A stretch of DNA of 64,000 nucleotides, taken from assembly GCA_003162425.1 (NCBI GenBank), contig PMOK01000284.1, forward strand, positions 124,001-188,000. Reading direction: 5' to 3'. This DNA comes from Bryobacterales bacterium (GTDB lineage Bacteria; Acidobacteriota; Terriglobia; Bryobacterales; Bryobacteraceae). Shown piece by piece: positions 9,822 through 17,785 of the stretch. The position numbers were made by a program, and so were the translations under genes. A model generated the notes under the pieces. It saw only the letters and a list, made by a program, of their open reading frames with translations. It did not search any database and was not told the origin of the DNA. Each line of letters starts with the position of its first letter. Position 1 is the first letter of the stretch.

Positions 9822-10118
9822 CTAGCCCTGCTCTCCGATAGTGGCTGGGCCAATCTGCACAAAGGCCTCGTCGATGGTTGGTATCCCATATGGGAACACC
9901 TTCACCGTCAGTCCTTGCGCGGTGAGCTGTCCCACAAGATTGCCAACGACATGGCCTGGCACCCGAGTGCCGCAGTATCCGTCGTCTTCATAACCGGTCA
10001 CCACCGTGCCGCCCTGGGCCAGCACGAGGTCGACGACTGCACGTAGATCTGCTTTGGAAACGGGCTTCTTGGCCGACAACAGATGATCGACAATTTGGTC
10101 TGGATTTTGCTTTGACAT
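9822..10118 (-). CDS. 98-residue protein, possible radical SAM substrate
   Basis: ATG at 10118 has a good GGAGAG ribosome binding site; the listed ORF's longer N-terminus is not needed. The protein has a helical N-terminal half ('QIVDHLLSAKKPVSKADLRAVVDLVLAQ') and a C-terminal half with 'TGYEDDGYCGTRVPGHV' and 'FPYGIPTIDEAFVQIG'. I do not recognise it as a named family. Its position directly before a radical SAM gene makes it a candidate substrate or carrier. The segment YGIPTIDEAF weakly resembles the YGPPIQEAIA stretch of the DUF1843 peptides encoded at 17-18 kb, which may be coincidence. Confidence 0.65.
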   Translation of the reverse strand: MSKQNPDQIVDHLLSAKKPVSKADLRAVVDLVLAQGGTVVTGYEDDGYCGTRVPGHVVGNLVGQLTAQGLTVKVFPYGIPTIDEAFVQIGPATIGEQG

Positions 10119-10339
10119 GCGTGAACTCTCCTTGCCAAAAGAGTGAGTCTCGTCCGCGTCGCGTTTCATTTTTTCCACGAACATTCTGAAATCGGCGCTG
10201 CTTGGCTTTCGATCACCGTCGTGCTTTAGCCCATCCAGGAGGCGCCAGGCGCGGGGGACCAAGACAAACTCCACGCGCTGGCCTCCTGGACGTACGTTCA
10301 TAGGTGACAGCAAGGTGACAAGCGTTTCACGCGGACTCT

Positions 10340-12781
10340 TTAGTTCCCGACGTAAAGTTGGAAGGGTCCCCAGTAATAGGGCTTGCGGTAGGTTTGCCCG
10401 GCGTGCAGCAGGCTAAGCTTGGCGGTGCGGAGTGCGTCTTCGGCCGGCACGCCACGCGCCAATTCTCCGTACAAAACCGACATCAAGGTAGAAGTGGACG
10501 CGTCACTCACGTCCCACAACCCGGCGATGACCTGACGCGCCCCCGCGTGCAGAAAAGCCCACGTTAGACCGACCAAGCCTTCGCCGGAATACGCCCGCGC
10601 GCCGGCGCTGCGGCACGAAGAAAGCGTCACCAGGTCGGCATTCAAGGGTATCTGCGTGATGTCGCGCGCTGTCAGAGCATAGGACGTGCCTTCCCGCGAG
10701 AGAATCAGTGCCGAATCCAACGGACTTGCCCGATTCGCCGTGGCATGAGCCGCGAAATGAATCAGCGAGAAGCGCGCTGCATCCGCTTTCCGGTATGCGG
10801 ACGGGCGCGACGCACGGCCTTCGAACACAACTTTGCTCGGAGGCGCGAAGAGCGCTGCAATGGTCTCTACTTCTTTCCGGCTGTTGGGAAGTTGCGGGTA
10901 CTCCGGCCCCGGCGATTCTGGATCTCCAATCGCAAGCAGCGAAGGCGGCGGCCTTCTCGATGGACGCGAATTCAGCAACAGACCAAGGGACGGTGCAACC
11001 GACAACGTGACATCTTCAACCCAGTATTTTGACGGATCACCGGGGGCCGGCAAGGTGTCGAAATTTAGAGAATGCAGTGCGCCGTCGGGTACGACAACTA
11101 CTCGGGAGCCGGCCGGTACTAGCTCGCGAATCGGACCCAGCAGAATCTTCGAGAGCTGCTCCCCGGCGGGGTGGTGCGAATCGATGGGGTCCCGGAGATC
11201 CTCGATGGCCGTTCGATAGCTATCCACCAGCTCGCGAATCCTGCTCTCCGCCGGTAGCGTGAAAGTTTCAAACTTCGTCGGCGTAATAACCCATAGGCGC
11301 GATTGTTTGGGGCCCAGCCAGTAAGAGAGCAGAATGTGCTTCGATGATCGTGCCCTTTGCTGGAGCTCGGACACGCTCGCGTAACGCTTCATGGGCGACC
11401 CAATGCGCTCAGTGAGAATCCGAGCGCGGCTGGATTCCACAACTTCGAGCGCCCTGTCCGTATGGCCCTCCTCGACCAGAAAATCCACATAGTTCCGGTA
11501 GAAGCGAATCATGCTGGAAAGATAGGAGAGCTTGTAGTCTTCTTTGGCGATGCTGCCCTGGCTGGTTTCGAGAGTAGTGATGGCCGAGCGGAATTGTGCC
11601 TCGGCCTTGCGCACATCGCCGGTCTGAACGTACAGGTCGGCCAAGCCGCCTCGTGCATCGAGGGCGGGTGTGGGATCTTCCGACGGCGAATTCACCACGG
11701 ACTGAAACAATATTTCGGACTCGGCGTACTGCTTGCGCGCCGCGGCAATGCGCGCCGAGTTCAAATGGTTATTGATTTCTTCACTGGTCAAGCCGAGTCC
11801 TTGGTTTATGGCGAGAGACTCCTGGTTGTATTTTTCGGCGGCGTCAAGCTGTTCCGTTGCGATGGCCGCCACTGCCAGCTTGGTTAGCCATTCGGCTGTC
11901 CGCGAACGGTTGTGCAGGTCTCTTGCGATCGCTAGCGCTTGCTTATAGCGACCGATAGCCCCCGGGAAATCGCCCGCCTCCAGTTGCATTGTCCCGATGT
12001 CGCCAAGCCATTCTTGTTGCGCGCTGCGATTTCCGATTTGGTCGAAACTGGACTCCGCCTGGACGAATCCATGGAGTGCCTGTTCAAAATCGCCTAGCCG
12101 GTAATAACACCATCCCAGGTTGCCGAATGTCTGCGCCGCGAGCGCAGTCGCGCCAATTTGCTGCGACAACGTGAGGGTTCTCTGGAACCAATAAATCGCC
12201 TCTTCGAATTGCGATTGGCCCAGGAACAAGTATCCGAGGTTACCCATGGCTTTGGCTTGTACATAAGCATCGCCCGACTGGACTGCGTCTTTTATGGCTC
12301 GCCGGGATGCGGCGTCCGCGTCTGGAAACCTGCCCAGTTTTGCAAACACTGGCCCTTGGCGCAGTTCCGCCTCCGCCATCAGAAGGGGCGACGCGCAGCT
12401 TTCCGCGAGAGCCTGGGCCTCGCGGAGCCCTTTCTCAGCCTTGGGATAGTCAGAAAGACGGTACCAGGCCCAGCCCTGGTGGATACGGCGCCGGGCCTGG
12501 AGGTCGGTCCTAGGCGGATTATCGGGGACGTTCAGTACCGAAAGAGCGGCGTCCGGTTGTCCCGCCAAAATGATTTCAGCCTTCAACAGCCGAAACTCCC
12601 AGCACCATTCCTGGGATAATCCACATTTCTTGAGTCCCTGCTCGGCCTGTGCTAGGGCTTGTTTCGTGTTGGCTTTCTTGAACGAGTCCTCAGCTTTCCC
12701 GTAAAGAACCTCGTTAGTCTCAATAGGCGCACGATGGCACCCACCGACGAGGGCAACCAGGATCAGAGGCCAACACTTTAT
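10340..12781 (-). CDS. TPR/CHAT-domain lipoprotein with probable AUA start
   Basis: The C-terminal third is a CHAT caspase-like peptidase domain: catalytic His in 'LIHFAAHATAN', catalytic Cys in 'LVTLSSCRSAGARAYSGEGLVGL', ending 'YYWGPFQLYVGN'. The preceding part is an array of tetratricopeptide repeats ('GNLGYLFLGQSQFEEAIYWFQ', 'GNLGWCYYRLGDFEQAL'). Reading from an ATA codon at 12781 gives an ideal lipoprotein signal, (M)KCWPLILVALVGGC, with lipobox LVGGC; no ATG, GTG or TTG is available between the promoter at 12908-12936 and the lipobox. The ATA overlaps the TAA of the upstream 32-residue ORF (ATAA). The ATG in the ORF track (12997) lies upstream of the promoter and gives a non-family N-terminus. 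Likely an envelope-anchored protease of the sigma/anti-sigma cluster. Confidence 0.85.
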   Translation of the reverse strand: MKCWPLILVALVGGCHRAPIETNEVLYGKAEDSFKKANTKQALAQAEQGLKKCGLSQEWCWEFRLLKAEIILAGQPDAALSVLNVPDNPPRTDLQARRRIHQGWAWYRLSDYPKAEKGLREAQALAESCASPLLMAEAELRQGPVFAKLGRFPDADAASRRAIKDAVQSGDAYVQAKAMGNLGYLFLGQSQFEEAIYWFQRTLTLSQQIGATALAAQTFGNLGWCYYRLGDFEQALHGFVQAESSFDQIGNRSAQQEWLGDIGTMQLEAGDFPGAIGRYKQALAIARDLHNRSRTAEWLTKLAVAAIATEQLDAAEKYNQESLAINQGLGLTSEEINNHLNSARIAAARKQYAESEILFQSVVNSPSEDPTPALDARGGLADLYVQTGDVRKAEAQFRSAITTLETSQGSIAKEDYKLSYLSSMIRFYRNYVDFLVEEGHTDRALEVVESSRARILTERIGSPMKRYASVSELQQRARSSKHILLSYWLGPKQSRLWVITPTKFETFTLPAESRIRELVDSYRTAIEDLRDPIDSHHPAGEQLSKILLGPIRELVPAGSRVVVVPDGALHSLNFDTLPAPGDPSKYWVEDVTLSVAPSLGLLLNSRPSRRPPPSLLAIGDPESPGPEYPQLPNSRKEVETIAALFAPPSKVVFEGRASRPSAYRKADAARFSLIHFAAHATANRASPLDSALILSREGTSYALTARDITQIPLNADLVTLSSCRSAGARAYSGEGLVGLTWAFLHAGARQVIAGLWDVSDASTSTLMSVLYGELARGVPAEDALRTAKLSLLHAGQTYRKPYYWGPFQLYVGN

Positions 12782-12876
12782 GGTGGGAACGGATTGCCAC
12801 CACTCCCGGGATTGAGACCTCCGAGTGTGGCCAAAAGGTGGATAGCCAGATGGATCAAACAGATGACAATGATCAT
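12778..12876 (-). CDS. 32-residue hydrophobic micropeptide ending SGGNPFPP
   Basis: This ORF is too short for the ORF track. ATG at 12874-12876 follows an AAGGAGGG ribosome binding site with 8-base spacing, and a TTGACA-N17-TATTCT promoter sits just upstream. The product is a hydrophobic N-terminal segment (MIIVICLIHLAIHLLATLGG) followed by a short tail LNPGSGGNPFPP. The last eight residues match the C-terminus of the neighbouring 263-residue protein (SGGDPYPP), which argues that the ORF is translated and that the tail is a shared recognition or processing signal. Its TAA overlaps the probable ATA start of the CHAT gene. The function is unknown; a membrane or secreted peptide linked to the CHAT protein is inferred. 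Confidence 0.7.
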   Translation of the reverse strand: MIIVICLIHLAIHLLATLGGLNPGSGGNPFPP

Positions 12877-12907
12877 TCGCAATACCCTCCTTAGAATATT
12901 CCGGAGC

Positions 12908-12936
12908 AGAATATCCTCGGCAGGTATGAATGTCAA
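12908..12936 (-). promoter_or_regulatory. Sigma-70 type promoter for micropeptide/CHAT transcript
   Basis: On the minus strand TTGACA (12931-12936) and TATTCT (12908-12913) are separated by exactly 17 bases. A start about 7 bases downstream gives a leader of roughly 25 bases before the 32-residue ORF, with its ribosome binding site inside. It shows that the CHAT unit can be transcribed independently of the sigma-factor operon upstream. Confidence 0.65.
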
Positions 12937-13044
12937 GTGTTTTCTTGAGTATTCTCGTGAATATGTTCTCGATTGCGGTCAAAAAAGCGATGGGCACGAT
13001 GCTACTGGAAATCGTGGGCCGTTTCAGCGATGAGAACCAACACC

Positions 13045-13836
13045 TTATGGAGGATACGGATCACCGCCGCTCTTCCCACCCGCCGTCTGTATGCCGCCTT
13101 TCACGGGGCATCCTAGGTCGATTTTGAGCATGACCAAGTGGCGCGTGTATTGGTGTACGAAAAACTGTCCCAAATGCACGGTTCCAAGCTGGGTGAGATG
13201 GATCCGGGCGGGCACTTCCATTGCATTCGAGGATTTTCCCGCCGCTGAGCAAAGAGAGAAGCCAACCACGTTTGGCATGCGGTCTCCTTCCGGCAGCGGA
13301 ACCGGATCTCCGTTGGGGGCTGGCATGCCCAGGCGCTTCAACTGGTCGCGAGTGCCGCCGTTCCCGAGCGCGCTTTGTAGTTTGGACCACGTTGGGCAAT
13401 CGGCAAGAACTCCCACCCCCATGTCTAATTCGTCCCAGAAGTAACTCCCGACGCGCAACCGTTCGAAGCGGCTACCCATCGTCGTGAAGGATGGCTCCTT
13501 GCCGCCCACGGAGAATGCGGACGCGATCCGGCACACCATCCGTTCGCACGTTATGACATCCAGGATGTTAAGTTTCTCGATGGCCGCCACCGCCAGCGTT
13601 TCAAATGGCCCATCCTTACCCCCGACGCCGGCCACCTCAGTGTACGCGGAGCCAAAGGAGAGGATCTCCTTATAGCGAAAGCCCTCCACTCGGGTTGAGC
13701 CATAGCCGCCACTCACTGGCAGCGCCAAGGCTGCTTGGGTGGGAATGAGATCTTCAAACGGCGAAACGATCTGGCCGGATGCCGCGACGGCGCTGGCATC
13801 GTGCAGATACGTGCTTCGGATTGTTTTGTCTTCCAT
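13045..13836 (-). CDS. Hypothetical protein with C-terminal SGGDPYPP tail
   Basis: I do not recognise a named domain in this 263-residue protein. No signal peptide is visible. It is rich in Gly and small residues with alternating hydrophobic strands ('GYGSTRVEGFRYKEILSFGSAYTEVAGVGG', 'PARIHLTQLGTVHLGQFFVHQYTRHLV'), suggesting a beta-rich fold. The last residues, GGKSGGDPYPP, match the end of the 32-residue peptide encoded downstream. ATG at 13836 has GGAG four bases upstream. It sits 12 bases after the anti-sigma gene and before the CHAT module, so it is probably an effector or substrate protein of the regulon. Confidence 0.75.
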   Translation of the reverse strand: MEDKTIRSTYLHDASAVAASGQIVSPFEDLIPTQAALALPVSGGYGSTRVEGFRYKEILSFGSAYTEVAGVGGKDGPFETLAVAAIEKLNILDVITCERMVCRIASAFSVGGKEPSFTTMGSRFERLRVGSYFWDELDMGVGVLADCPTWSKLQSALGNGGTRDQLKRLGMPAPNGDPVPLPEGDRMPNVVGFSLCSAAGKSSNAMEVPARIHLTQLGTVHLGQFFVHQYTRHLVMLKIDLGCPVKGGIQTAGGKSGGDPYPP

Positions 13837-13848
13837 TAGGCTCCTGGG

Positions 13849-14556
13849 TTAATCAAGTTTGAGAAAAAGTAAAAACCGATCGAGTTCAGCTTCAGGTTCG
13901 CCACCCGGCGCGGCGCCGCGGACAATTACTTTATATTGTCCGGATGGTAGCTGATTTCTCGAGATCAATATCTGCAGCGGCTTGCTAGGCGCGGGCGCGG
14001 GCACGCGCACGGAAAGGCGTGTGGCGCCGGCTTCGTCAACGAAAGACCAAAGATACTCCGCATAAGATTTCTCCCACGCCTTATCGACAACGAGTTCATA
14101 GGCCCGGTAGTTTTTGGGAACTTCTGTTGTTCGCTCGTCCCCGCGCGATAACGGCTGAAGCACGTAGCTGGCCGTGGCTTGCGGCGCCTGAGCCTGCCGC
14201 ACTTGTTCGCGTAGGCCAGGCACAACCACCACAGCCTGGTAGGCTGCCAGGCAAAGCAGCCCCACAGCCGCCAGCGCCGGCGCAGCGCTCCATGGCCGCT
14301 GCCACAGCAGGGTCCACCAGGCGAGTCGAGCCCGCTCGTTTTTCGATTCGGGCACGTAGGCGCCTGACGCGCCCGCACTCTCATCCAGGAAAACAGCTTT
14401 TGCGTTCTCTTCAAAGATGGCGCCTGCCCGTAGCTCCTGCGCGCACTGCGTGCATCCGAAAAAGTGAATCTCAAACTCTTCGGACTCCGGAGTTGATAGC
14501 TCGCCCAGGAGGTACCGCTCAACCACCCCCTTGTTTACTGCTTGTTCATGGTCCAT
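13849..14556 (-). CDS. Zinc-finger anti-sigma factor (zf-HC2)
   Basis: The 235-residue protein begins with an anti-sigma zinc finger: 'EEFEIHFFGCTQCAQELRAG', the HxxxCxxC site. A single transmembrane helix near residues 90-110 ('AAPALAAVGLLCLAAYQAVVVV') follows, then a periplasmic domain of about 110 residues with beta character ending 'ELDRFLLFLKLD'. Such proteins hold their ECF sigma factor inactive at the membrane until a signal arrives. ATG at 14556 is preferred to the listed 14577. It lies 45 bases downstream of the sigma gene, as expected for a sigma/anti-sigma pair. Confidence 0.9.
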   Translation of the reverse strand: MDHEQAVNKGVVERYLLGELSTPESEEFEIHFFGCTQCAQELRAGAIFEENAKAVFLDESAGASGAYVPESKNERARLAWWTLLWQRPWSAAPALAAVGLLCLAAYQAVVVVPGLREQVRQAQAPQATASYVLQPLSRGDERTTEVPKNYRAYELVVDKAWEKSYAEYLWSFVDEAGATRLSVRVPAPAPSKPLQILISRNQLPSGQYKVIVRGAAPGGEPEAELDRFLLFLKLD

Positions 14557-14601
14557 GTCACAGCCCTTTCGGCCCAACTTGCCTACCTACGCTCGCTTTC
14601 T

Positions 14602-15249
14602 TTAAGGCAAACCCGCACTGGCCCCCTTCGCCCTGACAATCTCCCGAAATCGTTCCTTGGCGCGATGGAGCAGCACACGCAGATAATCGTTGTCCACCTG
14701 AAAGTGACGCGATATCGCGGACCGATCTCCTTCCTCCAGGAACACCATCCTCAGCAACGCACGATCCTTCTCGGGAAGATCCGCTAGCACCTTCCGCACC
14801 ATGCGCTTCCGTTCTTCGGTCACAATATCGTCGGCGAATCTCACGCGTTCGTCGCGCGGCTCCACGGCCAGGCCGGTTGGCGATTGGCGCGACTCATGGC
14901 GCAGCACCTCAAGCATCACGTTGTTGCAGACCGACAAAACGAAGCCACCGAACCGCTCGGGATACTCGATCGTCTTACCGGATTGCAAATACTTGAGAAC
15001 ACGCGCGAATGTCTCCTGCCGGATTTCGTCGATCAGATGCCGCGCGCGAACGCGGTTCCGCAGTTTAAGCCAGATGACGTTGCTAAAGTACGCTGTGAAG
15101 TGACTCTCGGTTTCGAAATCACCACTCCTCAGACGCCTAAGGTATCCCGCATCGAATTGGGCGCTTACCAATGGAGCTCCAGTAACAGTTAGGGTACTAA
15201 AAGAGCGTTGCCTGCTCAATCGCAGATCCTCAACTTCACTGGAGATCAT
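14602..15249 (-). CDS. ECF-type RNA polymerase sigma factor
   Basis: Residues about 30-95 carry region 2 ('FTAYFSNVIWLKLRNRVRARHLIDEIRQETFARVLKYL', with the D-E-I-x-Q-E-T-F motif), and the C-terminal part carries region 4 ('LADLPEKDRALLRMVFLEEGDRSAISRHFQVDNDYLRVLLHRAKERF'). ATG at 15249 was chosen over the listed 15324 because it gives a normal length (215 residues) and has AAAGGG upstream, though the spacing is short. It should direct transcription of its own operon and perhaps of other CHAT-associated genes, under control of the adjacent anti-sigma factor. Confidence 0.92.
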   Translation of the reverse strand: MISSEVEDLRLSRQRSFSTLTVTGAPLVSAQFDAGYLRRLRSGDFETESHFTAYFSNVIWLKLRNRVRARHLIDEIRQETFARVLKYLQSGKTIEYPERFGGFVLSVCNNVMLEVLRHESRQSPTGLAVEPRDERVRFADDIVTEERKRMVRKVLADLPEKDRALLRMVFLEEGDRSAISRHFQVDNDYLRVLLHRAKERFREIVRAKGASAGLP

Positions 15250-15614
15250 AAACCCTTTCAGCACACTTGGGCGCCTACATCTCAAGTTTTTTGCCCTTAG
15301 TGCATTGCTGCTCACTAACACCACTTACCGGAGGGTGTTTGCGCCCATACGCTACGGCCTAGAGCTCGGCCATGGTTCGCTCATTATTTGTCGTGTCGTC
15401 TGGCTCGTGAGCGTTTCATCAGACGGAGGAGCTAGAACGCTTTTTTCGTTCTCGGCGCGCGTCTTGGCGGGGTCCGGTGTCTGGGATTTGCTACTTTGGC
15501 AGTTTTACCGCCCTTCAGTATATACCCGGCCTTTCAGGGCCTGGCGCGGTGGATGCCTCGATCTTCCCGGCAAGAGCGGTAAGGCTCGCACGTAAGAGCG
15601 ATGTCCGGGGAAAT
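15250..15614. other. Intergenic region between sigma gene and radical SAM gene
   Basis: I see no convincing gene. The upstream region of the sigma factor must hold its promoter, but no clear sigma-70 boxes are visible. Near 15525-15550 there is a GC-rich dyad around CCGGCCTTTCAGGGCCTGG without a T-run, so it is a weak terminator candidate for the radical SAM gene at most. Confidence 0.5.
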
Positions 15615-17120
15615 TCAAGGGCGCGCAGCCGCGCTTGCCACGTTGTCCGTCACCAACTGTGCCTTAGCTGCTTCCACCAGCCGGGTCACTTCGGCTATCA
15701 GTTCCTCGCGCCGCCTGTGCTCCTTCTCGTATGTCTCGGCCGCGTCGCGCAGATTCGAGCCGCAGTGCGGGCACGTCGTCTCATGGGGCCAGATGTATTG
15801 GTTACACGCGCGGCAGATATCCAGGGCGGGTGGGATGCGTCCATCGCGAGTCAACGGCGCGCCGCGAGACCGGCGGGTCAACTGCACCAAATCGTTTCGA
15901 GCCGGAGTGCGGCGGACCACTTCAGCAGGTCCCGCTCCATCGCCGGGAATCTGCTCCGCGATGAGCTCAAATTCGCCGACGCCGAACGACGCGGGCGAGG
16001 CTTCGCGCCGTTTCACAATCCGTTCGCGCAGCCCCTGCTTCCGGAGTTCGAGTACGCGGTAGTGGCAATACGGATTGTTGCCGGGGCGGCCCAGTAGCGA
16101 ATGCGAAGTCCAGGTGCAGCCGCCGCGGCAGACATCGGCGTAGTAGCAATCGCGGCAGAAGCCCCACAGGTCATTAACATCGCGGAGCCGTCCAAAATGG
16201 ATTTCGGGACTCGTCGCCCAGATTTGGTCCAGGCTCATGTCCCGCACGTTGCCTCCGGAGAAGCCGTTGGTGGCAAGCGATGGGCATCCCTTGACAGTGC
16301 CGTCCGCCTCGAGTGCCAGCACGGTGTGTCCGGCGCTGCAGCCAGTCCAATGCACGCGCTCGTCGCCTAGGCCTCGCCACAAATGTTCGTAGGGTCCGAA
16401 GTAACCAATGTTGTTGCCCACCACCATCAACAGCCCCCGTTCGACACCTTCGGAATAAAGGCGCGCGAGCAACGGCATAAACTCGGCGAGTTGATAGGGC
16501 TGCAACAGCAGATGGTCATTGTCCGCGGCATTTCCCATGGCGACGGTAAGCTGAATCTGCCAATGCGTGGCGCCGACATCGATTATCGTGTTCATCAACT
16601 CCGGCAGATGCGGCATTGTCTCAGAACCGATCTGCGTGTTGACGCTGATCCTCAACCCGGCAGCCTTAGCGCGACGCAGCGTATCCAGCGCACGGGCGAA
16701 GGAGCCGGGCACACCACGAACGCGGTCATGCAGCGCTTCCATGCCGTCCAGCGAGACTCCGATTCCCTGCAGTCCCGCGTCCACAGCAGCCGCTAGACGC
16801 TTGGGAGTGAGGTTCCGGCCGCCGGTCTGGATGGCGCAATACATCCCGTGGGACCGTATGGCGCGGACGATCTGGGTCCAGTCTGAACGCAGGTAGGCTT
16901 CGCCGCCGATCAGCGAGACCTCGCGGGTGCCTAGGCGCGCAAGATGCTCCACAACATCGAGGCATTCGGCGGTGGAGAGCTCGTTCGGCCGGCGGCGTCC
17001 CGCACGCGACCCACAATGCAGGCATTTCAGGTCACAGGCTAGCGTAATTTCCCACACGACGTGCACCGGAACGAAATTCCGATAGTCGTTTTCAACGCGG
17101 ATACGCGCGGGTTTCGGCAC
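15615..17120 (-). CDS. Radical SAM/SPASM enzyme, Y-X(10)-GDL-associated type
   Basis: The 501-residue protein has the radical SAM cluster motif C29-DLK-C33-LH-C36, the GGE motif ('SLIGGEAYLR'), and a SPASM domain with cysteines at 'WTGCSAGHTVLALEADGTVKGCPS' and 'FCRDCYYADVCRGGCTW' plus 'NPYCHYR', giving auxiliary Fe-S clusters. After about residue 400 there is an unusual tail: a zinc ribbon ('CRACNQYIWPHETTCPHCG') and a charged coiled coil. It lies 7 bases downstream of four DUF1843 peptides having the pattern Y-X(10)-G-D-[LVI], the known neighbours of this enzyme family. It probably modifies them. The start is GTG 17120 with AGGAA upstream. Confidence 0.92.
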   Translation of the reverse strand: MPKPARIRVENDYRNFVPVHVVWEITLACDLKCLHCGSRAGRRRPNELSTAECLDVVEHLARLGTREVSLIGGEAYLRSDWTQIVRAIRSHGMYCAIQTGGRNLTPKRLAAAVDAGLQGIGVSLDGMEALHDRVRGVPGSFARALDTLRRAKAAGLRISVNTQIGSETMPHLPELMNTIIDVGATHWQIQLTVAMGNAADNDHLLLQPYQLAEFMPLLARLYSEGVERGLLMVVGNNIGYFGPYEHLWRGLGDERVHWTGCSAGHTVLALEADGTVKGCPSLATNGFSGGNVRDMSLDQIWATSPEIHFGRLRDVNDLWGFCRDCYYADVCRGGCTWTSHSLLGRPGNNPYCHYRVLELRKQGLRERIVKRREASPASFGVGEFELIAEQIPGDGAGPAEVVRRTPARNDLVQLTRRSRGAPLTRDGRIPPALDICRACNQYIWPHETTCPHCGSNLRDAAETYEKEHRRREELIAEVTRLVEAAKAQLVTDNVASAAARP

Positions 17121-17127
17121 GCCGTTC

Positions 17128-17322
17128 CTACTTCTTATGCTCGGCTTTGGCTATCTCAATTTTAAGGGCTTGCAAAGCGGCGGGAAGGTCGCCAGCCTGT
17201 TGCAAGTACTGCTCCGCTTCCTGGGCGACTTGTTTCATGCGATTGATATCGCCGGAGCAGATCGCATCATGGATAGTCACTCCGTAGAGCGGGATTGGAT
17301 GGTGTTTTTCTTTTTCAGCCAT
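17128..17322 (-). CDS. DUF1843 peptide 1 (Y-X10-GDI)
   Basis: This 64-residue peptide carries 'LYGVTIHDAICSGDI', i.e. Y-X(10)-G-D-I, followed by 'NRMKQVAQEAEQYLQQ' and a lysine-rich end. It is the most diverged of four tandem copies and the only one with a Cys in the X10 stretch and a His replacing Gln. The ribosome binding site GAAGGAG is clear. It is immediately upstream of the radical SAM/SPASM gene, so it is the copy most tightly coupled to it. Probably a substrate of that enzyme; no modified residue is known to me. Confidence 0.85.
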   Translation of the reverse strand: MAEKEKHHPIPLYGVTIHDAICSGDINRMKQVAQEAEQYLQQAGDLPAALQALKIEIAKAEHKK

Positions 17323-17337
17323 GTTTACAATCTCCTT

Positions 17338-17535
17338 CTATTTCTTGCTCTTGTGTTCATGCTTGGCGATCTCGATTTTCAGGTATTCGAGAGCGGCCCC
17401 CACATCCCCGGCCTGCTGCAAGTGCTGTTCGGCCTCGGCGGCGAGTTGCTTCATCTTGGCCAGGTCGCCCTTTGCGATGGCTTCCTGGATTGGCGGCCCG
17501 TACGGAGGCACGGGGCCCCGGTCTGATTGCGCCAT
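17338..17535 (-). CDS. DUF1843 peptide 2 (Y-X10-GDL)
   Basis: This 65-residue paralogue has 'PYGPPIQEAIAKGDL' (Y-X(10)-G-D-L), then the helical 'KMKQLAAEAEQHLQQAGD' and 'AALEYLKIEIAKHEHKSKK'. AAAGGAGGG lies just upstream of the ATG. It is separated from copy 1 by 15 bases and from copy 3 by 15 bases, so the array is one transcript. The repeated helical unit could also be read as two short ankyrin- or TPR-like helices, with the N-terminal 10-15 residues variable between copies. Confidence 0.88.
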   Translation of the reverse strand: MAQSDRGPVPPYGPPIQEAIAKGDLAKMKQLAAEAEQHLQQAGDVGAALEYLKIEIAKHEHKSKK

Positions 17536-17550
17536 AAAAATCCCTCCTTT

Positions 17551-17742
17551 TTACTGTTTGCGCGAAAGCTTTGCGATTTCGATTTTCAAGTACTCGAGCG
17601 CGGCCCGCACATCGCCAACCTGCGCGAGGTGCTTCTCGGCTGCGGCTTCGAGCTGCTTCATCCGCGCCACATCGCCCTTCGCGATAGCTTCCTGGATAGG
17701 CGGTCCGTAAGGAACAATGGACGCTGGTTCTTTTTCCGCCAT
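17551..17742 (-). CDS. DUF1843 peptide 3 (Y-X10-GDV)
   Basis: This 63-residue paralogue contains 'PYGPPIQEAIAKGDV' and 'ARMKQLEAAAEKHLAQVGD'. The start at 17742 has GGAAGGA upstream; the listed ORF start at 17784 adds a non-conserved extension and is rejected. Together with copies 1, 2 and 4 it shows strong conservation of Y-G-P-P-I-Q-E-A-I-A-K-G-D and of the C-terminal 'AALEYLKIEIAK', with variation at the ends, as expected after recent duplication. Confidence 0.87.
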   Translation of the reverse strand: MAEKEPASIVPYGPPIQEAIAKGDVARMKQLEAAAEKHLAQVGDVRAALEYLKIEIAKLSRKQ

Positions 17743-17785
17743 AAGTCCTTCCTTGCTACCCGGGTTTCCACCCGGACTTATCAAC

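Noticed and set aside
12782-12997. N-terminal extension of the CHAT ORF
   Set aside because: It contains the promoter and the micropeptide in another frame and lacks similarity to the family; the lipoprotein signal begins at 12781.
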